Source: an uncultured Oscillibacter sp. (lineage in GTDB: Bacteria; Bacillota; Clostridia; Oscillospirales; Oscillospiraceae). Taken from it: a DNA stretch of 33,227 nt. The translations under genes were made by a program, and so were the position numbers. The DNA lies in assembly GCF_900544955.1 (NCBI RefSeq), contig NZ_UQXD01000026.1, positions 1 to 33,227 of the forward strand. The letters run 5' to 3'. This document shows positions 8,874 to 16,848 of the stretch, piece by piece (positions within the stretch are counted from its first letter, which is position 1; each line of letters opens with the position of its first letter). Below the pieces are notes generated by a model. That model had not been told where the DNA came from. It did no database searches and saw nothing but the letters and a program-made list of their open reading frames with translations.

Positions 8874-9724
8874 AGCATCACCGCCTGTTCCTCGCCCTCA
8901 CCGAAGCGGTTCATGACCACCATGCAGGCCACCACCACCAGCATCATCACCAGGGAGATGGCGGCCCCCAGCTGGGGGTTGTAGGCCCCGCCCAGGAACT
9001 GCTGCTCAATGAGGTCGCCCAGCAGCATCTCCGTGCCGCCGCCCAGCATCTTGCTGATGGCGAAGGTGGAGACGGATGGGACGAACACCATGGTGATGCC
9101 GGAGAGAACCCCCGGCAGAGACAGGGGCAGGATGACCCGGCGGAACACGTGGTAGGTGTTGGCCCCCAGGTCCCGGGCCGCTTCGATGAGGGAGCGGTCC
9201 AGCTTGATGATGACGGAGTAGATGGGCAGAATCATGAAGGGCAGGTAGTTGTACACCATGCCCAGCACCACGGCCCCCTGGGTGTTCAGCATCCGGAAGA
9301 ATTCGATGTTTGTGCCGAAGATGCCGTTGTAGAGGGTGATGAGGCCAATTTTTTGAAAAAACTGGTTCAAAATGCCGTTGTTCTCCAGAATGGACATCCA
9401 GGAGTAGGTCCGCAGCAAGAAGTTCATCCACATGGGCAGCATGATGAGCACCATGGCGATGCGCTGGAACCGGGGGCCCTCCTTGCTCATCATGTAGGAC
9501 ACGGGATAGCCGATGAGCAGGCACACGGCGGTGGCGATGAGGGCCAGCTTGAAGGACCGGCCGAACACCACGGCGTAGGTGCCCATTCGGGCGAAGTTGT
9601 CCAAGGTGAAGCCGCCGTCGGCGGCGGAGAAGGCGTAGACCACCACCAGGACGATGGGCGCCACCACAAACAGCGCCATCCACACCACGTAGGGGACGGC
9701 AAACCGGGAGAGCTTATTCTTCAT
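8870..9724 (-). CDS. potB: Spermidine/putrescine ABC transporter permease PotB
   Basis: This is a 284-aa permease with about six transmembrane segments. It opens with a short basic head and the helix VPYVVWMALFVVAPIVLVVV. The ATPase-contact loop is LIEAARDLGANTYHVFRRVILP, followed by FVPSVSTFAISKMLGG, typical of PotB. The start at 9724 overlaps the end of potA by 11 bases, and the stop overlaps the potC start, so potA-potB-potC are translationally coupled. Confidence 0.94.
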   Translation of the reverse strand: MKNKLSRFAVPYVVWMALFVVAPIVLVVVYAFSAADGGFTLDNFARMGTYAVVFGRSFKLALIATAVCLLIGYPVSYMMSKEGPRFQRIAMVLIMLPMWMNFLLRTYSWMSILENNGILNQFFQKIGLITLYNGIFGTNIEFFRMLNTQGAVVLGMVYNYLPFMILPIYSVIIKLDRSLIEAARDLGANTYHVFRRVILPLSLPGVLSGITMVFVPSVSTFAISKMLGGGTEMLLGDLIEQQFLGGAYNPQLGAAISLVMMLVVVACMVVMNRFGEGEEQAVML

Positions 9725-10895
9725 CCCCGCTCTCCTCCTCCGCGTCCAGCGTGGCGTCGTCCAGCTCGTCGTACTCCTCGGAGAAGGAGGAGTAGTCGCC
9801 GAACATCCCGGAGTAGGCGCTCTTTTTCATGACGTGGATGCCGTCGGGGTCGATTTTGATGCCGATGCGGGCCCCCTCGGGGCAGTGGTCCGTGGTCTGA
9901 ATCAGCCACTTGAAGCCCCGGAAATCCACGATGATGTCGTACTGCATCCCCTTGAAGGTGACGCTGGTGACGGTGCCGGTGAGCTGGCCCTGCTCCACGG
10001 GGACGATGTCGATGTCCTCCGGCCGGATCACCACGTCCACCGGCTCGTTGGGGGCGAAGCCGCCGTCCAGGCAGGGGAACTGCTTGCCGTACATCTGGAC
10101 CAGCTTATCCCGGACCATCAGCCCGTCGATGATGTTGGACTCGCCGATGAAGTCCGCCACGAAGGCGTTTTTCGGCTCGTTGTAGATGTCCTCCGGGGTG
10201 CCGATCTGCTGGATGGAGCCCTTGTCCATCACCACAATGGTGTCGGACATGGTGAGGGCCTCCTCCTGGTCGTGGGTGACGTAGACGAAGGTGATGCCCA
10301 CCTGCTGCTGGATGCGCTTGAGCTCGATCTGCATGTCCTTGCGCAGCTTCAGGTCCAGGGCGCCCAGGGGTTCGTCCAGCAGCAGCACCTTGGGGCGGTT
10401 CACCAGGGCCCGGGCGATGGCCACCCGCTGCTGCTGGCCGCCGGAGAGGGCGTCGGGCTTGCGGTTTTCAAAGCCCTTGAGGCTGATGATCTCCAGCATC
10501 TCCATCACCCGCTCCCGGATCTCGGCTTCCGGAATCCGCACCTTCCGCTTCCCGGCGGGGTCGGCGGGGTCCACCCGCCGCTGCATCCGCAGGCCGAAGG
10601 CGATGTTTTCAAACACATTCAGATGGGGAAACAGGGCATACTTCTGAAAGACGGTGTTGATCTGCCGCTGATGCGGCGGAACGTCATTAATCCTCACACC
10701 GTCGAACAGGACGGTTCCCGATGTCGGTATCGTGAAACCGCCGATGATGCGCAGCGTGGTGGTCTTGCCACACCCGCTGGGTCCGAGCAATGTGAGGAAT
10801 TCTTTATCTCTGATATAAAGGTTGATGTTGTTCAATACAGGCTCATCGTCAAACGCCATGCACAGGTCCTGCAGGCGAATCAACTCTTTGGACAT
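9714..10895 (-). CDS. potA: Spermidine/putrescine ABC transporter ATP-binding protein
   Basis: This 393-aa ATPase powers polyamine import. The nucleotide-binding domain shows Walker A GPSGCGKT (38-45), signature LSGGQQQR (from L150), Walker B VLLLDEP and the switch histidine in YVTHDQEEAL. A TOBE domain follows from about residue 240 (VVIRPEDIDIV). The acidic C-terminal tail (many Asp/Glu after residue 365) is longer than in Escherichia coli PotA. It is first gene of the potABCD operon, with a promoter about 95 bases upstream. Confidence 0.95.
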   Translation of the reverse strand: MSKELIRLQDLCMAFDDEPVLNNINLYIRDKEFLTLLGPSGCGKTTTLRIIGGFTIPTSGTVLFDGVRINDVPPHQRQINTVFQKYALFPHLNVFENIAFGLRMQRRVDPADPAGKRKVRIPEAEIRERVMEMLEIISLKGFENRKPDALSGGQQQRVAIARALVNRPKVLLLDEPLGALDLKLRKDMQIELKRIQQQVGITFVYVTHDQEEALTMSDTIVVMDKGSIQQIGTPEDIYNEPKNAFVADFIGESNIIDGLMVRDKLVQMYGKQFPCLDGGFAPNEPVDVVIRPEDIDIVPVEQGQLTGTVTSVTFKGMQYDIIVDFRGFKWLIQTTDHCPEGARIGIKIDPDGIHVMKKSAYSGMFGDYSSFSEEYDELDDATLDAEEESGDEE

Positions 10896-10988
10896 GTATC
10901 CTCCCCCATTTCATACGGTAATTCAATCGGTAAACGCCTCTTTTCTCTGTTGAGGGGGAACCTTTCTCGTCGAAATTCAGCACTATGA

Positions 10989-11017
10989 ACTATAGCGAAA
11001 CTATCTGAAAAAGTCAA
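10989..11017 (-). promoter_or_regulatory. SigA-type promoter for the potABCD operon
   Basis: On the minus strand TTGACT (11012-11017) and TATAGT (10989-10994) are separated by exactly 17 bases, 94 bases upstream of the potA ATG. The -35 box contains the TGA stop codon of the preceding pseudouridine synthase gene, so the promoter starts inside that gene's end. The leader of about 85 bases shows no riboswitch-like structure I recognise. Confidence 0.85.
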
Positions 11018-12006
11018 GGGAATTCCCGGATTTCACGGGAATTTTCGGCGGGGGGGAAGTAGGTCTCCCGGAAGGGGACCGTCTCCACGGTGAATTCCCT
11101 GCCCCGCAGGTATTCCAGCGCTCCGGCGGGGGTGGAAAACGCGAAGCGGAGCTTGTAGGAGTACAGGGCCTGGCGGGTCTCGTGATACCGCCGGTTCACC
11201 TCCCCGCGGCCGTACTTGCCGTCCCCCAGCAGCGGGCAGCCGATCTGCGCCATGGAGACCCGGATCTGGTGGGTCCGCCCGGTGAGGAGGCGGCACTCCA
11301 CCAGAGACAGCCCGTCCCGGCTCTCCAGGGTCTTGTAGAGGGTGACGGCGGTCTTGCCTCTGGGGACGGGGCGACGGTGGAAGGAGACCTGCTTTTTCGC
11401 CTCGTCCTTCAAGAGGAAGCCCTCGATCCGCCCCTCGGCGGGCCGGGGACGGCCCACCGCCACGCAGAGATATCGCTTCTCCAGCTCCTGGTTTTTGATC
11501 TTCTCGTTGAGGATGCGCAGCGTCTCCGCGTTCTTGGCGGCAATGACGATGCCGCCGGTGTTGCGGTCGATGCGGTTGCACAGAGCGGGGGTAAAGGCGT
11601 TCTCCCACTTGGGGTTCCACTCCCGCTTTTGATAGAGATAGGCCTGGATGTGGTTGATGAGGGTGTTGACCTTCTCCTGCTCGTCGGCGTGGACCACCAG
11701 CCCGGGGCGCTTGTCCACCAGCAGCAGGTTCTCGTCCTCGTAGACGATGGAGAGCTGGGGCTTGAACACCGTGAGAAAGAGATTTTCTTCGTTGGGCTTG
11801 TCAAAGAACTCGTCGTTGATATATAATTGCAGCAGATCGCCCAGGGCCAGCCGGGTGTCCCGCTTGGCGCCCCTGCCGTTGAGCTTGATGCGCTTGAGGC
11901 GGATGTACTTTTGCAGCAGGGCGGGGGGCAGTAGGGGCAGGTTTTTGGACACGAAGCGGTCCAGCCGCTGTCCGGCGTCGTTTTTCCCGATGGTGAATTC
12001 CCGCAT
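11014..12006 (-). CDS. RluA-family (RluC/RluD-like) pseudouridine synthase
   Basis: This 330-aa enzyme isomerises uridine to pseudouridine in rRNA or tRNA. An N-terminal S4 RNA-binding domain (about residues 10-75, AGQRLDRFVSKNLPLLPPAL) precedes the catalytic domain. The catalytic aspartate is in NRIDRNTGG, the family's HRLDRxTSG motif with Asn in place of His. LVVHADEQEK and RTHQIRVSMAQIGCPLLGDGKYG are also typical. The exact target base cannot be assigned. The ATG at 12006 has AGGAGG 9 bases upstream. It is transcribed from its own promoter, divergent from the gene at 12093. Confidence 0.92.
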   Translation of the reverse strand: MREFTIGKNDAGQRLDRFVSKNLPLLPPALLQKYIRLKRIKLNGRGAKRDTRLALGDLLQLYINDEFFDKPNEENLFLTVFKPQLSIVYEDENLLLVDKRPGLVVHADEQEKVNTLINHIQAYLYQKREWNPKWENAFTPALCNRIDRNTGGIVIAAKNAETLRILNEKIKNQELEKRYLCVAVGRPRPAEGRIEGFLLKDEAKKQVSFHRRPVPRGKTAVTLYKTLESRDGLSLVECRLLTGRTHQIRVSMAQIGCPLLGDGKYGRGEVNRRYHETRQALYSYKLRFAFSTPAGALEYLRGREFTVETVPFRETYFPPAENSREIREFP

Positions 12007-12042
12007 GGCGGTGGACCTCCTGGCGTGTCGTGTAGTAGTCCC

Positions 12043-12071
12043 ATCATACCCGTTCGGCGGGGAATTGTAAA
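12043..12071 (-). promoter_or_regulatory. SigA-type promoter for the pseudouridine synthase gene
   Basis: On the minus strand TTTACA (12066-12071) and TATGAT (12043-12048) are separated by 17 bases, about 37 bases upstream of the ATG at 12006. The region also contains the 5' end of the divergent gene at 12093. Confidence 0.8.
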
Positions 12072-12092
12072 GTCTTTCAAAGGAGGATGCCT

Positions 12093-12524
12093 GTGGACGA
12101 AGAGCTGCTGGCCGCGGTCCGGGGAAGCCGGGTGTGGCTGAAAAACTTTCAGCGCCGGGAGTACCGGGACGCCTTCCGGTCCTATACGGAGCGGTTCGGC
12201 CCCCCGTACATGGCGGAGGCGGAGCGCCGGGGCGAGGCGGGGCTGCCCGCGCTGGCGGAGGAGCTGCTGGACGCTCTGGAGGCGGGGTGGAAGCGCAGCC
12301 GGCTGTGGGACCGGGGCGCCCTCCGGGCGGGGGAGAAGCAGATGGTGGTGGTGTACCTGACGCCCATGCTGCTGGGGTTGGAGAGCCCGGGGTGCCGCCG
12401 CCTTGCGGAGCTGCTCCAGGCGGCCTGGCAGGAGCGCTGGCCCAGGGACGGATACCGCACGGCCAGCTACGAGGAAATCCAGTCCGGCTTCCGCAACACC
12501 ATCATGGGTTTTGAGATCCGGTGA
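12093..12524 (+). CDS. Protein of unknown function, 143 aa
   Basis: I do not recognise a family. The protein is soluble, rich in Arg, Glu and Leu, and probably helical. Its features include ENFQRREYRDAF-like aromatic/basic runs near residues 15-30 and an AELLQAAWQERWPR helix near residue 115. It has no signal peptide, membrane segment, cysteine cluster or nucleotide motif. The start is taken as GTG at 12093, because AAAGGAGG lies 6 bases before it; the ATG at 12087 abuts that ribosome site with no spacing. Codon use and GC match the neighbours, so it is probably a resident gene. It lies upstream of yceD, which has its own promoter. Confidence 0.7.
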   Translation: MDEELLAAVRGSRVWLKNFQRREYRDAFRSYTERFGPPYMAEAERRGEAGLPALAEELLDALEAGWKRSRLWDRGALRAGEKQMVVVYLTPMLLGLESPGCRRLAELLQAAWQERWPRDGYRTASYEEIQSGFRNTIMGFEIR

Positions 12525-12563
12525 CGTCCCGGGAAAAAAACCGGTGAAATTTGAAAAAATTGT

Positions 12564-12592
12564 TTGACAACGGGGGAGCCATCCCTTATAAT
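12564..12592 (+). promoter_or_regulatory. Consensus SigA promoter for yceD-rpmF
   Basis: TTGACA (12564-12569) and TATAAT (12587-12592) match the consensus perfectly with 17 bases between. The expected start site is near 12599, about 20 bases before the yceD ATG. Such strength fits a ribosomal protein operon. Confidence 0.95.
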
Positions 12593-12619
12593 ACTAATCG
12601 TGTCATTACGAGGTGGCCT

Positions 12620-13117
12620 ATGCTTTTCGATGTAAAATCCATTCTGCACGCTCCCGGGAAACAATTGGACTTTCAGTTTGACCTGGATCTATCCGACGTG
12701 GAATTTGCCGGCCGGTATCCGGTCAGCCGCCCCGTGGCCGTCAGCGGCCGGGTGCGCAACACCGCCGACGTCCTGGAGCTGAACCTGACGGCCCGCTCTA
12801 CCCTGGACAGCCTGTGTGACCGCTGCGGAAAGGCGTTTTCCCAGGAGAAGGAGGTCCCCTTCAGCTGCCTGCTGGCGGAGACTCTGGAGAACGGGGAGAG
12901 CGACGAGATTGTGTTGCTGGAGGACGGGAAGGTGGACGTGGGCGATCTGGCCCGCACCGCGTTTATTCTCGAAATGGACACCAAAACTCTGTGTTCTGAA
13001 GATTGCAAGGGACTGTGCGACCGCTGCGGCGCCGATCTGAACCTCGGCCCCTGCTCCTGCAAAAAGGAGCCGGATCCGCGGCTGGCGGTCCTGGCCAAGC
13101 TTTTGGAGAACAAATAA
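12620..13117 (+). CDS. yceD: YceD/DUF177 family protein, ribosome-biogenesis associated
   Basis: This is a 165-aa member of the DUF177 (YceD) family, which is found beside rpmF across bacteria and has been linked to 23S rRNA accumulation. Cysteine pairs CDRCG (about residue 68) and CSEDCKGLCDRCG (about 127-139), followed by a C-rich tail, suggest a zinc site; DLARTAFILEMDTKTLC is typical of the family. The start is ATG 12620, about 20 bases after the predicted transcription start. An in-frame ATG at 12551 would lie upstream of the promoter and is rejected. rpmF follows after 63 bases. Confidence 0.88.
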   Translation: MLFDVKSILHAPGKQLDFQFDLDLSDVEFAGRYPVSRPVAVSGRVRNTADVLELNLTARSTLDSLCDRCGKAFSQEKEVPFSCLLAETLENGESDEIVLLEDGKVDVGDLARTAFILEMDTKTLCSEDCKGLCDRCGADLNLGPCSCKKEPDPRLAVLAKLLENK

Positions 13118-13180
13118 AATTCGTCATCAAGAAGGACGGGCCACACTCCCGGGCCTTTTGTAGATCAAGGAGGTGTCACA

Positions 13181-13375
13181 ATGGCAGTACCTAAGGGAAA
13201 AGTATCCAAAGCAAGACGCGACAAGCGCCGCAGCTCCGTTTGGAAGCTGGAGGCTCCCGGTCTCGTCGCATGCCCGAAATGCGGTGCGCAGCACCTGCCT
13301 CACAGAATGTGCCAGGAGTGCGGTACTTACAACGGCCGCGAGGTCAAGGTTGTCAAGTCCGTCGTTGCGAAATAA
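13181..13375 (+). CDS. rpmF: 50S ribosomal protein L32
   Basis: This is a 64-aa large-subunit protein with the standard opening MAVPKGKVSKARRDKRRS. It carries the zinc-binding form of the family, with CPKCG and CQECG, giving four cysteines. AAGGAGG lies 8 bases before the ATG. It forms a two-gene unit with yceD and ends in a strong terminator. The four-cysteine form is the one replaced by zinc-free paralogues under zinc limitation in some bacteria; no such paralogue is present here. Confidence 0.97.
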   Translation: MAVPKGKVSKARRDKRRSSVWKLEAPGLVACPKCGAQHLPHRMCQECGTYNGREVKVVKSVVAK

Positions 13376-13388
13376 GGACGCATGCTCC

Positions 13389-13425
13389 AGGGGGGAAGAG
13401 GAGACTCTTCCCTCCTTGCTTTTTG
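13389..13425 (+). terminator. Intrinsic terminator after rpmF
   Basis: Arms 13389-13400 and 13405-13416 form a 12-bp stem (one G-U) with a GAGA loop, followed by TGCTTTTTG. It closes the yceD-rpmF unit just before the der promoter. Confidence 0.9.
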
Positions 13426-13427
13426 TC

Positions 13428-13456
13428 TTGCTATCCGCCCAGCGGCTGGGTATAAT
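13428..13456 (+). promoter_or_regulatory. SigA-type promoter for der-plsY-gpsA
   Basis: TTGCTA (13428-13433) and a perfect TATAAT (13451-13456) are separated by 17 bases. The ATG of der is 37 bases beyond the -10 box. Confidence 0.8.
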
Positions 13457-13492
13457 AAATGGGACCAACGAAACGAAAGGAAGTGAGAGCCG

Positions 13493-14818
13493 ATGAAACC
13501 CATCGTTGCCATCGTGGGACGGCCCAACGTGGGCAAGTCCATGCTGTTCAATAAATTGATCGGCAGGCGGCTTTCCATCGTGGAAGATACGCCCGGCGTC
13601 ACCCGGGACCGCATTTACGGGGAGGCCGACTGGAATGGCCGGGCCTTCACCCTCATCGACACCGGCGGCATCGAGCCCCGGGCCGACAGTCAGATTCTGG
13701 AGTTCATGCGCCAGCAGGCCCAGATCGCCATCGACCACGCCACCGTCATCGTGTTTTTGACGGATATCAAAACCGGACTCACCGCCTCGGACCACGAGGT
13801 GGCGGGCATGCTGCTGCGCAGCGGCAAGCCCATCGTCCTGGCGGTGAACAAAATGGACGCCACCGGCGCCACCAACCCGGATTTTTACGAGTTTTACAAT
13901 CTGGGCCTGGGGGACCCCATCGCCGTCTCCGCCGTCCACGGCCACGGCACCGGCGACCTGCTGGATGCCTGTGTGGCCCATTTCCCCCCGGAGGAGGAAG
14001 AGGCGGAGGAGGACGACGCCATCAAGGTGGCGGTCATCGGCAAGCCCAACGCGGGCAAGTCCTCCCTCATCAACCGGATTCTGGGGGAGGAGCGGGTCAT
14101 CGTCTCCGACGTGGCGGGCACCACCCGGGACGCCATCGACTCCCGCTTTGAAAACGACAAGGGCGCCTTCATCTTCATCGACACCGCCGGCATGCGGAAG
14201 AAGTCCAAGGTGGCGGAGGACATCGAGCGCTACAGCATCCTCCGGGCCACCATGGCCATCGAGCGCAGCGACGTGTGCCTCATCATGGTGGACGCCGCCG
14301 AGGGCGTCACCGAGCAGGACACCAAGGTGGCCGGCCTGGCCCACGAGGCGGGCAAGGCCAGCATCATCGTGGTGAACAAGTGGGACCTGGTGGAGAAGGA
14401 CGGCAAGACCATGGACAAGATGCGCGAGCAGGTCCGCCGGGACCTGGCCTTCATGACCTACGCCCCCATTCTCTTCATCTCCGCCAAGACCGGCCAGCGG
14501 GTGGACCGGCTCTTCGAGCTGATCGACTACGTGTCCAACCAGGCCTCCACCCGCATCACCACCGGAATGCTGAACAACGTCCTGGCGGACGCCCAGACCC
14601 GGGTGCAGCCCCCCAGTGACAAGGGCCGCCGCCTGAAGATCTACTATATGACCCAAGTGGGCATCCGCCCGCCCCACTTTGTCATCTTCTGCAACGACGC
14701 CCGGCTCTTCCACTTCTCCTACCAGCGGTATCTGGAGAACTGTATCCGCAACACCTTCGGTCTGGAGGGGACGCCCATCGTGCTCTCCATCCGGCAAAAG
14801 GGCGACAAGGAGGGGTAA
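13493..14818 (+). CDS. der: Ribosome biogenesis GTPase Der (EngA)
   Basis: This 441-aa GTPase acts in 50S subunit assembly. It has the defining tandem G domains, with a first P-loop GRPNVGKS (9-16) and a second GKPNAGKS (183-190). Each is followed by a DTxG switch (DTGGIE, DTAGMR) and an NKxD motif (NKMDA, NKWDL). The KH-like C-terminal domain starts near residue 350 (RITTGMLNNVL). The acidic linker between domains (PEEEEAEEDD) is usual. The stop is 4 bases before the plsY start, whose ribosome site lies within the der end, so the three genes der-plsY-gpsA are an operon. Confidence 0.97.
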   Translation: MKPIVAIVGRPNVGKSMLFNKLIGRRLSIVEDTPGVTRDRIYGEADWNGRAFTLIDTGGIEPRADSQILEFMRQQAQIAIDHATVIVFLTDIKTGLTASDHEVAGMLLRSGKPIVLAVNKMDATGATNPDFYEFYNLGLGDPIAVSAVHGHGTGDLLDACVAHFPPEEEEAEEDDAIKVAVIGKPNAGKSSLINRILGEERVIVSDVAGTTRDAIDSRFENDKGAFIFIDTAGMRKKSKVAEDIERYSILRATMAIERSDVCLIMVDAAEGVTEQDTKVAGLAHEAGKASIIVVNKWDLVEKDGKTMDKMREQVRRDLAFMTYAPILFISAKTGQRVDRLFELIDYVSNQASTRITTGMLNNVLADAQTRVQPPSDKGRRLKIYYMTQVGIRPPHFVIFCNDARLFHFSYQRYLENCIRNTFGLEGTPIVLSIRQKGDKEG

Positions 14819-14822
14819 GGCG

Positions 14823-15488
14823 ATGGGCGTTTGGGTGGAATTCTGGCTGCGGGCAGCCGCCATTGCCCTGCTGGCATACTTCTGCGGCTGCTTCAACGGC
14901 GCCGTCATCGTCTCCAAGTATATCCTGCGGGACGACGTGCGCACCCACGGCAGCGGCAACGCGGGACTGACCAACTTTCACCGCACCTTCGGCGGCCCGC
15001 TGACCTTTCTGGTCATTTTGACGGATGTGCTGAAGGCGGTGGTTGCCGTACTGGCCGGCGCGTGGCTGGCCGGCGGTTTTTTGCCCTTCTTTTGGGGCGG
15101 GGAACTGGCGCTTTTGGGCAAGTACTGGGCAGCCCTGTTCTGCCTGCTGGGGCATATGTTCCCCTGCATGTTCCACTTCAAGGGGGGGAAGGGCATCCTC
15201 TCCGGCGGCACCATCGCCCTCATGATCGACTGGCGCATCGCGCTGGTGGTCTGGGGCGGCTTTCTGCTGCTGGCCGCCCTGACCCGGTACGTGTCCCTGG
15301 GGTCCGTGTGGGCCGGGGCCAGCTTTCCCTTCGCCTCCTGGGCCTGCTTCCCGGACCCGGTGATCGTCGCGCTGGCCTTTGTGATCGGAGGACTGGTGGT
15401 ATGGCAGCACCGGGGCAACATCCGGCGGCTGCTCAGCGGAACGGAGCGGAAGCTCTCACTTCATCGAAAAACGGAGGGCAAGCCATGA
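14823..15488 (+). CDS. plsY: Acyl-phosphate:glycerol-3-phosphate acyltransferase PlsY
   Basis: This 221-aa membrane enzyme acylates glycerol-3-phosphate at position 1, the first step of phospholipid synthesis. It has about five hydrophobic helices. The conserved motifs are GSGNAGLTNFHRTFG (family GSGNxGxTN), GHMFPCMFHFKGGKG and, near the end, WQHRGNIRRLL. The first motif has Ala-Gly-Leu where textbook members have Ile-Gly-Ala. It starts 4 bases after der and its stop overlaps the gpsA start. GpsA supplies its substrate, so the pairing is functional. Confidence 0.94.
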   Translation: MGVWVEFWLRAAAIALLAYFCGCFNGAVIVSKYILRDDVRTHGSGNAGLTNFHRTFGGPLTFLVILTDVLKAVVAVLAGAWLAGGFLPFFWGGELALLGKYWAALFCLLGHMFPCMFHFKGGKGILSGGTIALMIDWRIALVVWGGFLLLAALTRYVSLGSVWAGASFPFASWACFPDPVIVALAFVIGGLVVWQHRGNIRRLLSGTERKLSLHRKTEGKP

Positions 15489-16489
15489 AAGCAGTGGTCT
15501 TGGGCAGCGGCGGCTGGGGCACGGCCCTGAGCCAGGTCCTGGCCGACAACGGGCACGACGCCTGGCTCTGGTCCCGCAGCGCCGAAAAGGCGGCGGAGAT
15601 GGCCCGCACCCGGGAAAATCCCCTGCTGCGGGGCGTCCGCCTGCCGGAGAGCCTCCGCATCACCGGGGATTTGGGCTGTGTGGAGGGGGCGGACGTGGTG
15701 GTGTGCGCCAGCCCCTCCTTCGCCGTCCGGGAGACGGGGGCCAAGGCGGCGCCCTATCTCTCACCCTCCGCTGTGCTGGTCACGGTGTCCAAGGGCATCG
15801 AGCGGGACACCAACCTTCGCATGAGCCAGATTTTGCAGGAGGTCACCGGGAACATCTGTAAAGTGGTTGCACTTTCCGGCCCCTCCCACGCGGAGGAGGT
15901 GGGCATTCGGATGCCCACGGGCTGCGTGTCCGCCTGCCCGGACCGGGCGGCGGCTCGGCTGGTGCAGGACGTCTTTATGAACGACTACTTCCGCATCTAC
16001 ACCAGCTACGACATTGTGGGGGTGGAGCTGGCGGCGGCGCTGAAAAACGTCATCGCCCTCAGCTGCGGCATCTGCACGGGCCTGGGGTTCCAGGACAACA
16101 CGAAGGCGCTGCTGATGACCCGGGCCATGGCGGAGATCACCCGCCTGGGAGAGCAGCTGGGGGGCACCCGGCGCACCTTCGGGGGCCTGGCGGGCATGGG
16201 GGATCTGATCGTGACCTGCACCTCCCTCCACTCCCGGAACAACCGGGCGGGCATCCTCATCGGCCAGGGGAAGACCCCTCAGGAGGCCATGGAGGAGGTG
16301 GGCGCCGTGGTGGAGGGCTTCTACGCCGCGGAGAGCATCCACCAGCTCTCGGAGCGGGAGCGGGTGGAGATGCCCATCTGCCGCTGTGCCTACGAGATTT
16401 TGTACCAGGGCAAGCAGCCGGGGGACGTGGTGTCCGAGTTGATGACCCGGGCCAAGAAGGACGAGCTGCTGGAGACCGCCTGGCTGTGA
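15485..16489 (+). CDS. gpsA: Glycerol-3-phosphate dehydrogenase [NAD(P)+]
   Basis: This 334-aa cytoplasmic enzyme reduces dihydroxyacetone phosphate to glycerol-3-phosphate for lipid synthesis. An N-terminal Rossmann motif is seen in VLGSGGWGTALSQ. The substrate-binding core includes LSGPSHAEEV, the catalytic lysine region AAALKNVIALSCGI and FGGLAGMGDLIVTC. It overlaps the plsY stop by four bases (ATGA), with GGAGGG 6 bases upstream, and is the last gene of der-plsY-gpsA before a strong terminator. Confidence 0.97.
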   Translation: MKAVVLGSGGWGTALSQVLADNGHDAWLWSRSAEKAAEMARTRENPLLRGVRLPESLRITGDLGCVEGADVVVCASPSFAVRETGAKAAPYLSPSAVLVTVSKGIERDTNLRMSQILQEVTGNICKVVALSGPSHAEEVGIRMPTGCVSACPDRAAARLVQDVFMNDYFRIYTSYDIVGVELAAALKNVIALSCGICTGLGFQDNTKALLMTRAMAEITRLGEQLGGTRRTFGGLAGMGDLIVTCTSLHSRNNRAGILIGQGKTPQEAMEEVGAVVEGFYAAESIHQLSERERVEMPICRCAYEILYQGKQPGDVVSELMTRAKKDELLETAWL

Positions 16490-16522
16490 GCCCCGGCGGC
16501 TCCCCGGTTCCGGCTGCGAACA

Positions 16523-16565
16523 AAGCGGTGTGCGCCCCGAAAGGGGCGCACACCGCTTGTTTTTT
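16523..16565. terminator. Strong terminator after gpsA, possibly bidirectional
   Basis: A 16-bp perfect stem (16523-16538 with 16543-16558) with a GAAA tetraloop is followed by G and six T. It lies between gpsA and the convergent gene ending at 16575, and the A-rich upstream side gives weaker function on the minus strand. Confidence 0.95.
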
Positions 16566-16574
16566 GCCGGGGGC

Positions 16575-16787
16575 TCAGCCCTTCTCCCGGGCGGAGAGCA
16601 CCCGGCGGGCGAAGGCCTCGATAGAGCAGTCCTCCACCGTCTCGCCGGGGGAGAGCACTAAATCGAAAAAGCAGCTGGGAATCTCCCGCTTGCCCAGCTC
16701 CTTTTCAATGCACGGCGTGCACCCCTGGCTGTGGTTTTGGGGGTGGCAGCGGCATTTGATGTTTTTGCAGGGGCAGAACTGCGCCAT
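16575..16787 (-). CDS. Small cysteine-rich protein of unknown function
   Basis: This is a 70-aa soluble protein with eight cysteines at 5, 7, 12, 14, 23, 26, 39 and 54, plus His15 and His19. The spacing CPC, CxC and CxxC, then an IPSCFF stretch, looks like a metal-binding knuckle. It resembles small cysteine-rich clostridial proteins of the DUF6485 kind, which I cannot confirm. The ATG at 16787 has AAGGAGG 8 bases upstream; a longer in-frame reading would overlap rpmB on the same strand. It lies downstream of rpmB, separated by a hairpin terminator, and no promoter of its own is clear. Confidence 0.72.
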   Translation of the reverse strand: MAQFCPCKNIKCRCHPQNHSQGCTPCIEKELGKREIPSCFFDLVLSPGETVEDCSIEAFARRVLSAREKG

Positions 16788-16804
16788 GGCGGGGGCCTCC
16801 TTCC

Positions 16805-16838
16805 AAAAGAAAATCCCGGACCGAAGTCCGGGACTTTG
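16805..16838 (-). terminator. Intrinsic terminator after rpmB
   Basis: On the minus strand TCCCGGAC and GTCCGGGA (arms 16826-16833 and 16814-16821) pair around a TTCG tetraloop, followed by a TTTTCTTTT tract. It lies 16 bases past the rpmB stop and before the cysteine-rich gene. Confidence 0.88.
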
Positions 16839-16848
16839 TTTGTCCAAG

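Noticed and set aside
10896..10988. Riboswitch in the potA leader
   Set aside because: The leader is about 85 bases with no conserved aptamer pattern or terminator/antiterminator pair that I can recognise.
11021..11045. Hairpin AATTCCCG...CGGGAATT at the end of the pseudouridine synthase gene as a terminator
   Set aside because: The T-run is about nine bases away and belongs to the potA promoter region; the stem is short and lies in coding sequence.
12551..12619. Upstream start for YceD at ATG 12551
   Set aside because: The start precedes the consensus promoter at 12564-12592, so that codon would not be in the transcript.
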